Below are positions 52,823 through 60,250 of a DNA stretch of 64,000 nucleotides, piece after piece. The translations under genes and the position numbers were made by a program. Every line of letters starts with the position of its first letter. The first letter of the stretch is position 1. The notes below the pieces were generated by a model that made no database searches, was not told where the DNA came from, and saw only the letters and a program-made list of their open reading frames with translations. Source of the DNA: Kitasatospora sp. CB01950 (lineage in GTDB: Bacteria; Actinomycetota; Actinomycetes; Streptomycetales; Streptomycetaceae); NCBI RefSeq assembly GCF_001905465.1, contig NZ_LISX01000007.1:134891-198890 (forward strand). Reading direction: 5' to 3'.

Positions 52823-55800
52823 ATGATCCGCATGGACCCGCTCGACGCCGCGCCGCTGCTCGCCGCCATGGACCCGCTCCCGTACCCGGAGCGCACCGCC
52901 CTGTTCGCCCGCACCGTACGCGGCGCACGGCCCGCCGACGCCGACCGGCTGATCGCCGAACTCGCCGCCGGCGACTGGTACCGACGCCGACTGTCCGCGT
53001 TCGCCGCCGTCCTCACCGGCCGGGCCGACCTGCTCGCCCGGCTGCTCACCGACCGGGACGCGGAGGTCCGCGGCCGGGCGATCCGCGCCTTGCACACCCT
53101 GCCGATGTCGGACGAGGCGGTGCTCGCCGCCTACCTCCACGGCTCGTCCGTGGTCCGGCACGCGCTGCGCCGCGAACTCGCGCTCGGCCACCGGCCGGCC
53201 CTCGCCGCCCGGCTGCTGACGGCGGTCCGCACGCACTGGGGCGACGAGGAGGCCGCGCTACTGCTGCCGTGCTGCCCGCCGGAGACGGTGGCCGCCGAAC
53301 TGCCCGGCCTGGCCCACGCGGTGGGCTCCTGGTCGCGGCTGACGAAGCTCCACCCCGACCTGGTGCTCGACCACCTGGAGGGCGAACTCGCCGGTGGCGA
53401 CGGGGAGTCGGCCCGCCGACTGGCCGCCGTCGTGACGCTGCGCCCGGCCCGCGTCCTCGACCTGCTGGAACGCCACCGCCCGCCCCGCCTCGGACCGGCC
53501 CTGATCGCCGCGTTCGGCGCCCTGGTGCAGGTGGACGCCGAACGCGCCACCGCCCTGCTGGCCGACGACCCCGTCCTCGAACCGGAGCGCTGGGAGGCAC
53601 TGCCCAGCCGCACCACGCTGGCGCGGATCGCCCGCGCCGACCCGCCGTCACTGGCCGCGCTCGGCCGCCGCTGGCTGCCCCACCCGCGCCGCATCACCGC
53701 CCTGCTGCGCGCCCTGCCGCCGTCCCGCCGGGCCGCGTTCCTGGACGCCGCGGCCGGCGAACTGCCGCTCACCGCCGACCGGTTGACCGTGCCGATGCTG
53801 TACCTGCTGCCCCGCGAACGCCGCTGGGCCGAGGTCCGCCGGCTGCGCGCGGCCGAACTCGCCCGCGGCCTGACCGAGCACCACCTGACGTACCTGACGC
53901 CGCTGCTGCCGCCCGACGAGGCCTGGGCCGTCCTGCTGCCCGGCACCCGCCGGCCCGGCTCCGACGACCGCTCCAAGGCCTGGCACGACCTGGCCGCCGT
54001 CGCCGCCCACGACCCCCGCCCGACCGCGCCCGGCCGACTGCTGGACGCCCTGCGCGCGGTCCGCAACGAACCGGACCCCGTCCGGCAGAGCGCCCTGCAC
54101 GCACTCTCCCGCTTCCCCTCCCACCGCTTCGAGGACGCCCACGCCGACGCCCTCGCCGCACTCACCGGCGATGCGCTCACCGCCCGCGACTGCTCCCGCA
54201 GCAGCCGCCACTTCGTGTGCACCACGGCCCTCGGCGTCCTCGCCGCCCACCCCTCCGGCGACCGGCCCGCCCTGCTCGACTGGGCCCTCGCCACCGTAGA
54301 ACGGCTCAACGAAGCCGACACCTCTCCCTGGGCCCGCACCCTGCACCGGCAGCTGCGCCGCGGCCAGGAGCAGCAGGTGCTCGACGCGCTGCGCCCCGCG
54401 CTGGACCGCGAGGAGCACCACTGGCTGCTGATCGCCCTGGTCCGGGCGCTCGGCCCGCGCGCCGAGCTGCTCCCCGAGCTCGACGCACGTCTGCGCAGCG
54501 CGCTGACGGTCGAACGCACCCGGTCGTTCTCCGATGTCCTGGAACTCTGGCTGCGACCGCGCCGGGGCCGGGCCGAGAGGGTGCTGACGGCGCTCGAACT
54601 CGACCCGTCGGCGGCGTTCTTCGGGCCCGTCCACCACCACCTGAGCACCGTCCGCACCGACCTGCTCGACACCACGCTGCTGGCCGACGTCCCACCCACC
54701 GGCCGCTTCCCGCGCAACGGCGAGCCGCGCCCCCCGCTGCCGACCCGGCACGCGGGCCGCTGGCTGCCCCGCCAGGCGGCCCGCGCCGGCCGGCTGCTCG
54801 CGTCGGCCGCCGAACCCGGACGCCCGCACGACGAGCGGGCCCGGGCGATCCGACAGGCCGCGCAACTCCCCGAGTACGGCAGCAAATTGATACGACGTCA
54901 CATCGACGACCCGAACCCGCTGATCGCCGAGGAGGCGCTCGCCGCACTCCCCTGGACGGACGACCCGGCGGCCGCGCTGCCGCTGCTGCTGGAACACGCC
55001 GGCGACGACCGCGCCCGGGTCGCGCTGTACGCCGCCGGCCGGGCCGCCCGGCACACCGACCCGGCCCGACTGGCCGAGCTGCTGACCGGGCTCGCCGGCC
55101 TGACGACGGGGACGAAGGTCACCGCCCGCAAGGAGGCGGTCCGGCTGGCTGCCCGCTTCCTGCCCGCCGCGCAGGCCGCCGAGTTGGTCGCCGCGGCCTT
55201 CCACGCCCCCGGGCAGCACCCGGACGTCCGGGCCGCCGCGGCCTCCCGCTGCCACCGCCTGCTGGACACCACCGCCGCCCGGCAGCTGCTCGCCGAGGCC
55301 GCCGCCGACCCGCAGCCACAGGTCCGCGAGGCCGTGCTGGCCACCGCGCCGCGGCAGCTCGCGGCCCGTCACCGTCCGCGCTACGCCGAGCTGGTGTCGT
55401 CCGTCGCCACCGGGACCGGCTCGGAGCAGGACCTGATGGCGGCCCGGGTCGCGCTCACCGCGCTGCCGCAGTGGGCCCGGTACCTGCCGGCCGTCGCCGA
55501 CCCGCTGCCGGAGCTGGTCACCGACCTCGGCAACCGCGGCACCTGGCGGGCGGCCGCGACGGCGCTGCGCGCCCTGGCCGACTCCGACCTCGCCCACCCG
55601 ACCGGCGGCACGGCCCCCGGCAGCCTCAACCACCGTGCGCTGACGGGCCTGTTGGCCGCCGAGGCCGGGCCGCCGCCGGGCCGCGACCTGCCCGCCCGGC
55701 AGCGCCTCGCCGTCCTCACCGACCACTCCCGCCGACCCGTACTGCTCGCCCAGGCCGAGCAACTGGCCGGCCACCACGACCTGTTGGACCTCCGGGCGGA

Positions 55801-56161
55801 ACTGCTGGCGCGGGCCGCCACGCCGGCCCGCGCCGAGTTCGCCGCCGACCTGGCCCGGCTCGCCGACGCCCTCGCCGACCGCCCCCTGCTGGCCGCCCGG
55901 CTGGCCCGCAAGCTGGCCAAGACGGTGGCTGGCCCCCACCCCCTCCCCGTGGACGCCGACGCCGCGGCGGCCGGCCACGTACGTGCCCTGGCCGCCTCCG
56001 GCGACACCGCCGCGGGCCTGCTGGCCGCCGCCCTCGCCGCCCGCCTCGGCACCCGGAGCAGCTGGTCCGGCGACTGGCCCGCCGTCCTGGCCGACCTGCG
56101 CGCCCACGCCGACCCCGAGGTCCGCGCGGCGGCCCGGGAGCAGCTCACCGTGCTGGAGTGA
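52823..56161 (+). CDS. Giant HEAT-repeat-like protein of unknown function
   Basis: A 1,112-residue, almost entirely alpha-helical Ala/Leu/Arg-rich protein without signal peptide or membrane segments. Repeating helical pairs of 30-40 residues, such as DRDAEVRGRAIRALHTLP, DDPNPLIAEEALAALPWTDD, PDVRAAAASRCHRLL and ADPEVRAAAREQLTVLE, are HEAT/ARM-like. They suggest a superhelical scaffold for protein or nucleic-acid binding. No catalytic motif was found. The ATG at 52823 is used; another lies at 52832, and both follow GGTGAGA. It stands alone between the azoreductase terminator and the secreted-protein unit. The related but shorter HEAT-GNAT protein (8229-10532) is elsewhere in the window. Confidence 0.8.
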   Translation: MIRMDPLDAAPLLAAMDPLPYPERTALFARTVRGARPADADRLIAELAAGDWYRRRLSAFAAVLTGRADLLARLLTDRDAEVRGRAIRALHTLPMSDEAVLAAYLHGSSVVRHALRRELALGHRPALAARLLTAVRTHWGDEEAALLLPCCPPETVAAELPGLAHAVGSWSRLTKLHPDLVLDHLEGELAGGDGESARRLAAVVTLRPARVLDLLERHRPPRLGPALIAAFGALVQVDAERATALLADDPVLEPERWEALPSRTTLARIARADPPSLAALGRRWLPHPRRITALLRALPPSRRAAFLDAAAGELPLTADRLTVPMLYLLPRERRWAEVRRLRAAELARGLTEHHLTYLTPLLPPDEAWAVLLPGTRRPGSDDRSKAWHDLAAVAAHDPRPTAPGRLLDALRAVRNEPDPVRQSALHALSRFPSHRFEDAHADALAALTGDALTARDCSRSSRHFVCTTALGVLAAHPSGDRPALLDWALATVERLNEADTSPWARTLHRQLRRGQEQQVLDALRPALDREEHHWLLIALVRALGPRAELLPELDARLRSALTVERTRSFSDVLELWLRPRRGRAERVLTALELDPSAAFFGPVHHHLSTVRTDLLDTTLLADVPPTGRFPRNGEPRPPLPTRHAGRWLPRQAARAGRLLASAAEPGRPHDERARAIRQAAQLPEYGSKLIRRHIDDPNPLIAEEALAALPWTDDPAAALPLLLEHAGDDRARVALYAAGRAARHTDPARLAELLTGLAGLTTGTKVTARKEAVRLAARFLPAAQAAELVAAAFHAPGQHPDVRAAAASRCHRLLDTTAARQLLAEAAADPQPQVREAVLATAPRQLAARHRPRYAELVSSVATGTGSEQDLMAARVALTALPQWARYLPAVADPLPELVTDLGNRGTWRAAATALRALADSDLAHPTGGTAPGSLNHRALTGLLAAEAGPPPGRDLPARQRLAVLTDHSRRPVLLAQAEQLAGHHDLLDLRAELLARAATPARAEFAADLARLADALADRPLLAARLARKLAKTVAGPHPLPVDADAAAAGHVRALAASGDTAAGLLAAALAARLGTRSSWSGDWPAVLADLRAHADPEVRAAAREQLTVLE

Positions 56162-56337
56162 GCGCCCGGCATGCGGGGCGGCGCGGGCACAAATCGCCCT
56201 TCCCGCACGCTTCCCGCACGTTTCCATCATCACGGATGATCAAGACATAGGCCGCGCTCATCATATTCCGGGCTTCGCTCGACAAAAGCCGAGGTAAACC
56301 GGCCAGATGCGGCCGATCCGTGTCCGGAAAATTTCCC

Positions 56338-56366
56338 TTGACATGGGCACGTGTGAAAATCATGCT
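56338..56366 (+). promoter_or_regulatory. Putative promoter of the secreted-protein/ABC unit
   Basis: TTGACA (56338-56343), a perfect -35 consensus, is followed after 17 bp by CATGCT (56361-56366) as a moderate -10. The surrounding interval 56162-56445 is notably AT-richer than its neighbours and contains no gene. Confidence 0.5.
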
Positions 56367-56444
56367 TATCCGCGGGCCATGATCAACGGATCCGGCCCGC
56401 GCCCCGGCATCGCCGAGGCGCTCGTTTCCAGCCGAAAGGAATGG

Positions 56445-56460
56445 CATGAAGAACTTCATG
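56445..56460 (+). promoter_or_regulatory. Palindrome spanning the start codon of the secreted-protein gene
   Basis: CATGAAG-AA-CTTCATG is a perfect 7-2-7 inverted repeat including the ATG at 56446. The ribosome-binding site GAAAGGAA lies just upstream. It could serve as a protein site or, less easily with its 2-nt loop, as an mRNA hairpin. Confidence 0.35.
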
Positions 56461-56841
56461 CGCCGACGGGCCGGCGTCATCGGTGCCGCGCTTCTCGCCG
56501 TCACCGCCCTGGGCGCCATACCCGCCCAGGCCGAGGGCAACTGGAGCTCGTACATCAAGAGCTGGAACTCCGGCAACGAGTCGCGCCGCTGGACCGACAA
56601 CCACGCCGACCACGACTCCACCACGGTCGGCTTCTCCAGCTGCACCATCTACTCGGGATCCGGCACCATCCAGCTTGAGCTGGACCGCGACATCTCGCTC
56701 TGGCCGGACGCCAGCTACGGCACTCGCAACAACAACTGCAACACCAGCAGCTGGGGCGAGATGTCCGACAAGGGCAGCTTCTACTTCATCGACTACCACG
56801 ACGGCCCGATCGACGTGGGCAGCGTCTACACGGCATACTGA
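56446..56841 (+). CDS. Small secreted protein of unknown family, head of an ABC-transporter operon
   Basis: A 131-residue protein with a clear Sec signal peptide: basic MKNFMRRR, hydrophobic core VIGAALLAVTALGA, and cleavage after PAQA (about residue 29). The mature part, about 102 residues, is acidic and rich in Ser, Asn, Trp and Tyr, starting EGNWSSYIKSWNSGNESRRWTDNH. Two cysteines (about 66 and 97) could form one disulphide. The motif SRxWxDNxxDHxxTxVxFxxC suggests a compact beta-rich fold. No enzyme motif is present. A GAAAGGAA ribosome-binding site is well placed. A stem-loop and then an ABC transporter follow, so it may be a signal, toxin/bacteriocin-like factor or envelope protein. I do not recognise the family. 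Confidence 0.72.
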   Translation: MKNFMRRRAGVIGAALLAVTALGAIPAQAEGNWSSYIKSWNSGNESRRWTDNHADHDSTTVGFSSCTIYSGSGTIQLELDRDISLWPDASYGTRNNNCNTSSWGEMSDKGSFYFIDYHDGPIDVGSVYTAY

Positions 56842-56850
56842 CGCTCAATT

Positions 56851-56888
56851 GCCCGGTCGGCTCCGGAATTCCCCGGCACCGACCGGGC
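56851..56888 (+). terminator. Intercistronic stem-loop between secreted-protein gene and ABC ATPase gene
   Basis: GCCCGGTCGG (56851-56860) pairs perfectly with CCGACCGGGC (56879-56888). It lies 9 bp after the stop codon and 31 bp before the next start. It has no T-run. It could act as a partial terminator or 3' stabiliser that makes the secreted-protein mRNA more abundant than the transporter mRNA. Confidence 0.6.
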
Positions 56889-56919
56889 GATAAACAATTC
56901 GCCCCGAAAACGGAATGCC

Positions 56920-57663
56920 ATGCCGATCAAGATTTCGAACTGCTCGTTCAGCTATCGCCGCGGGCTGCCGGTCATCGAGCAGTTAAGCATTTCCTTCGAC
57001 CCAGGTGCCACCGTGCTGCTCGGCCCCAACGGCGCCGGAAAATCGACGCTGATGGCGATCGCCGCCACCGCACTGAAACCGAAGTCGGGGGACGTCCGGC
57101 TCGGCAGCGTCACCGCCTCCGGGCGGTCGGCCGTCCGGGCCTACCGGCGCAAGGTCGGATGGCTTCCGCAACAGGTCCGGCCGGTCGCCGGACTCAAGGT
57201 GCGCGAGCAGGTCGCGTACGGCGGCTGGCTCAAGGGCATGGGTCGCGACGCCGCGTGGGAGGCCTCGCTCGGGGCGCTCGCGAAGGTCCGGATGACCCAG
57301 CTCGCCGACCGGCGCAGCACCGAACTCTCCGGCGGTCAGCTCCGCCGTCTCGGCATCGCGCAGGCGCTGGTCCACGACGCCGAGGTGGTGCTGCTCGACG
57401 AGCCCACCGCCGGTCTCGACCCGGCGCAGCGTTCCGCGTTCCGCCGGCTGCTCACCGACCTCCAGGACTCCGTGAGCTTCGTCGTGTCGACCCATCAGAC
57501 CGAGGACCTGGCCGCGAGCTACCGCAGCGTGGTCGTCCTCGACCAGGGGCAGGTCAGGTACCAGGGCTCGATCGGCGAGTTCCTGGGCCGGGTGCCGGCC
57601 GGTGTCTCCGAGGAGCGCCGGGCCGAGGCCGCGTACTCCGAACTCGTCGCCGAGGAGGCGTGA
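56920..57663 (+). CDS. ABC transporter ATP-binding protein (exporter type) with a TTA codon
   Basis: A 247-residue nucleotide-binding subunit. It has Walker A GPNGAGKST (about 36-44), the Q-loop region WLPQQVRP, signature LSGGQLRRLGIAQAL, Walker B VVLLDEPTAGLD, and switch His in VVSTHQTEDLAASY. It pairs with the two membrane proteins encoded next. Leu22 is encoded by TTA (56983-56985), the rarest codon in streptomycetes, read only by the bldA tRNA. Translation should therefore be delayed to the developmental/secondary-metabolic phase. The first 30 codons also contain AT-rich choices (ATT, TAT, AGC ATT), unlike most genes nearby, which hints at horizontal acquisition. Confidence 0.92.
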   Translation: MPIKISNCSFSYRRGLPVIEQLSISFDPGATVLLGPNGAGKSTLMAIAATALKPKSGDVRLGSVTASGRSAVRAYRRKVGWLPQQVRPVAGLKVREQVAYGGWLKGMGRDAAWEASLGALAKVRMTQLADRRSTELSGGQLRRLGIAQALVHDAEVVLLDEPTAGLDPAQRSAFRRLLTDLQDSVSFVVSTHQTEDLAASYRSVVVLDQGQVRYQGSIGEFLGRVPAGVSEERRAEAAYSELVAEEA

Positions 57664-58910
57664 TGCGCTGGCGCACCCTGCTCCGCACCTCGATCGCACT
57701 GCGGGTCGCCCCGGCGCTGTTCGTCTGGGTTCTCGCGTACGTCGGCAACGTCAACGCCTGGGTGGTGGAGGGCTATTGGGCCTCCGTCACGGCCCAGAGC
57801 TCGTTCCTGCTGGGCTTCACCGCCCCGGCCTGCGCCGCGTGCGCCGCCTGGGAGGGGGCCCGGGTGAGGGCCTCCCGGGTGCTGGACGGGGCGCCGGTCA
57901 GGTCGGCCGCGGCGCTGGCCGTCCGGCGGACGGCGCCGGTCCTGGCGATGGGCCTGCTCGCCGTGCTGCTGCCGCTCGCCGTGCTGGCGCCGGACGCCGC
58001 CGGGTCGCCGGGCGGGCCGACGCTGTCGATCCTGGGCATCGAACTCCTCGTGGTGGCGGCCCACACCGCGCTCGGCTACGCCGCCGGCCAGGCGCTGCCG
58101 ACGCTGCTCGCCGTGCCGCTGGTCACCGTGACCAGCTTCGTGTGGATGGCCTACCCGGCCTCGCTGAACACGCTGTGGGTACGGCAGTTGAACGGCCACA
58201 ACCTGTCCGAGTGCTGCGCGCTCGACCAGCAGGTGTCGTACCGGGCGCTGGCCGCCTCCGCCGTGGTCGCCGTCGGGGCGATCGCGGCCGCCGCGCTCTG
58301 GCTCGCCGGGAGCGCCTGGCTGCTGCGGACGGCCGCGGTGGCGGCGGTGGCGGGCGCGCTGGCCGTCGGGTCGGTGCTCGCCGTGCCGCTCGGGTTCAAG
58401 GCGTCGGTGGCCCGGGACGAGAGCCTGCTGCGGTGCGACTCCGGTCGGCCGCAGGTCTGCCTGTGGCCCGAGCAGCGCGCGTCCGCGGACGACATCCGGG
58501 CCTGGGTGGACCAGGCCCACGCGCAGCTCGCCGCGGCGGGCGTGCAGGGCGCCGACCGGCTGACCCTGCTGCCCCCGCGCCCGTCCCGGGGCGAGGTGCT
58601 GGACGCGGTCGCCCGCTCCGCCGTCCCGCACGGCCTCCCGGAGTGCGCCGAGCGCGGCGCCTGGCCGGGCTCCCGGGCCGTCGGCCCGGTCTACGCCTGG
58701 CTGTCGGTCAGCGCGGGCCTCCGGCCGCAGGAGCTGAACGGCCGGTACCGGCCGGACGACGTGCAGCTGGTCAGCCGCCTGGTCCAGGCCCCGGCCGACT
58801 CCCAGCTCGCCTGGTTCCGGCGCAACGTGGAGACCCTGACCGCCTGCGACCGGACGCCCGACCTCGACCCCGGCCACTACCTGGCCGCCGCCGCGCCGGG
58901 ACGGGGGTAG
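57663..58910 (+). CDS. ABC transporter membrane subunit with large extracytoplasmic domain
   Basis: A 415-residue membrane protein. About six helices occupy residues 10-255 (for example APALFVWVLAYVGNV, SSFLLGFTAPACAACAAW, LGYAAGQALPTLLAVPLVTVTSFVWM). A non-membrane region of about 150 residues (about 255-410) follows the last helix and is probably outside the cell. It contains four cysteines (CDS, CLW, CAE, CDR) that could form disulphides. Motifs such as QAHAQLAAAGVQGADRLTLLP do not match a known enzyme. Its start overlaps the ATPase stop by one base. Together they form an export- or sensing-type ABC system of uncharacterised kind. Confidence 0.82.
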   Translation: MRWRTLLRTSIALRVAPALFVWVLAYVGNVNAWVVEGYWASVTAQSSFLLGFTAPACAACAAWEGARVRASRVLDGAPVRSAAALAVRRTAPVLAMGLLAVLLPLAVLAPDAAGSPGGPTLSILGIELLVVAAHTALGYAAGQALPTLLAVPLVTVTSFVWMAYPASLNTLWVRQLNGHNLSECCALDQQVSYRALAASAVVAVGAIAAAALWLAGSAWLLRTAAVAAVAGALAVGSVLAVPLGFKASVARDESLLRCDSGRPQVCLWPEQRASADDIRAWVDQAHAQLAAAGVQGADRLTLLPPRPSRGEVLDAVARSAVPHGLPECAERGAWPGSRAVGPVYAWLSVSAGLRPQELNGRYRPDDVQLVSRLVQAPADSQLAWFRRNVETLTACDRTPDLDPGHYLAAAAPGRG

Positions 58911-58912
58911 CC

Positions 58913-59503
58913 GTGCTCTGGTGGTTGCGCGTGCGGGCGCTGCCCGCGGTGCTGGCCGGCACCGTGCTGACGGTGCTGCTCGGCTCGCTGACCCGGTCGA
59001 TCGTGGTGCCCGTCCCGATCGTGGTGGGCGGCATCTCCTTCCCGCTGCCGATGGCGTTCCTGCTGCCGCTCGTCCCGGTCTGCCTGTTCCTGTACGGCTA
59101 CGGGCGCTCCGACGCGGTGACCGAGCGCACGGCGGTGCGCCGGGTGGCGCTGCTGGACGTGGCCGCGGTGCTCGGTGCGACGGCGGTGGCCGGCGCGGTC
59201 GGGTTCCACTCGGGCACCGGCGTGATGGTGGCCCGGGACTTCGCCGGCTACCTGGGCGTGGCGCTGATCGTCCGCTGGTGCGCGGGGATGCTCACGGCGG
59301 GCCTGGTGGTCTCCGTCTTCCCGTTCGTCTGCGCCTCGTTGGGCATCCGGGGCGGTGTGCCGCGGGTCTGGGCGTGGCCGTTCCTGCCCGCCGGGTCGGT
59401 GCCGGCGGCATTCGAGGTGCTGTTCCTCCTCGCGGTCGGCGTACTGCTGCTGTGGCGCGGGCCGCTGGAGTGGTCGCGGCGGGCGGATCTCGCCGCGGCC
59501 TGA
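58913..59503 (+). CDS. Membrane protein, third component of the ABC unit
   Basis: A 196-residue protein with about five to six membrane helices (LPAVLAGTVLTVLLGSL, ISFPLPMAFLLPLVPVCLFLYGYG, LLDVAAVLGATAVAGAVGF, LTAGLVVSVFPFVCASLGI, AAFEVLFLLAVGVLLLW). The GTG start is 2 bp after the stop of the preceding gene, so it belongs to the operon. No family was recognised. It is probably a second, smaller transmembrane subunit of the transporter. Confidence 0.78.
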   Translation: MLWWLRVRALPAVLAGTVLTVLLGSLTRSIVVPVPIVVGGISFPLPMAFLLPLVPVCLFLYGYGRSDAVTERTAVRRVALLDVAAVLGATAVAGAVGFHSGTGVMVARDFAGYLGVALIVRWCAGMLTAGLVVSVFPFVCASLGIRGGVPRVWAWPFLPAGSVPAAFEVLFLLAVGVLLLWRGPLEWSRRADLAAA

Positions 59504-59644
59504 CCCCGTCCGGACGACCGGGAGGCCACCGCCGGGTGACCTCCCGGTGCGGTGAATTGACGTCTGCCCACCGGAGGGTGACGTTCCGTCCGATTCGTTG
59601 ACCACTCGGGTCCGGTTCCGTCCGGTCAGGACTACGATCGATCG

Positions 59645-60211
59645 ATGACGGACACGACGCGCAGAGCAGATGACAGAGCCGCGCTCGCGGCCAGGTTCCC
59701 GGCCCTCCACGCGCCGCAGCGCTGGGAGTGGGGCGGCATGGACGCGCAGTTCACCACCGAACTGCCACCGGACGAACTGGTCACCAACATCCACCTGGTG
59801 GGTTTCACCGAGGGCCGCGTGGTCCTCTGCCGCGACGTGCGCGGCCACTGGTTCCTCCCCGGCGGCACCCGCGAGGCCGCCGAGAGCATCGGGGCCTGCC
59901 TCTCCCGCGAACTCCGCGAGGAGGCCGGCGCCCGCCTGATCGGCCCCCCGACCTGGATCGGCCACCACCTCGCCGTCTCCGAGGGCCCCACCCCCTACCG
60001 CCCCTGGCAGCCCCACCCCGTCAAGGCCTGGCTCTGGGGCTGGGCCGACGTCCTCGTCGACTCCGCCCCCACCAACCCCGCCGACGGCGAACAGGTCCTC
60101 GAAGTCCGCCTCACCACCCCCGAAGAGGCCCAACGCCTCCTCGCCCACCACCGCGACCCCTGGTGGCCGGAACTCATCGCCCTCGCCACGGAATCCCGCA
60201 CCGGCGGGTGA
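59645..60211 (+). CDS. Nudix hydrolase
   Basis: A 188-residue Nudix hydrolase that would cleave a nucleoside diphosphate linked to another moiety. The Nudix box GGTREAAESIGACLSRELREEAGARL fits GX5EX7REUXEEXGU exactly (about 78-103), with Glu residues for the catalytic metal. The C-terminal SDGEQVLEVRLTTPEEAQRLL-like region closes the fold. The TACGAT box (about 59633-59639) ends a few bases before the ATG, so it is probably leaderless. It converges on the Tex gene after 39 bp. Confidence 0.92.
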   Translation: MTDTTRRADDRAALAARFPALHAPQRWEWGGMDAQFTTELPPDELVTNIHLVGFTEGRVVLCRDVRGHWFLPGGTREAAESIGACLSRELREEAGARLIGPPTWIGHHLAVSEGPTPYRPWQPHPVKAWLWGWADVLVDSAPTNPADGEQVLEVRLTTPEEAQRLLAHHRDPWWPELIALATESRTGG

Positions 60212-60250
60212 CGTCGGCCGATCCGCACCGGACCGGCCGACGTCCGGGTG

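Noticed and set aside
53648-56233. 861-codon minus-strand frame opposite the giant HEAT protein
   Set aside because: Gly/Arg/Gln-rich shadow; the plus strand shows consistent helical repeats and normal codon bias.
56446-56841. Lactococcin 972-like or lanthipeptide precursor identity for the secreted protein
   Set aside because: Sec signal and transporter context are reminiscent, but the mature sequence lacks the Lcn972 pattern, there is no double-Gly leader, and no modification enzyme is nearby.
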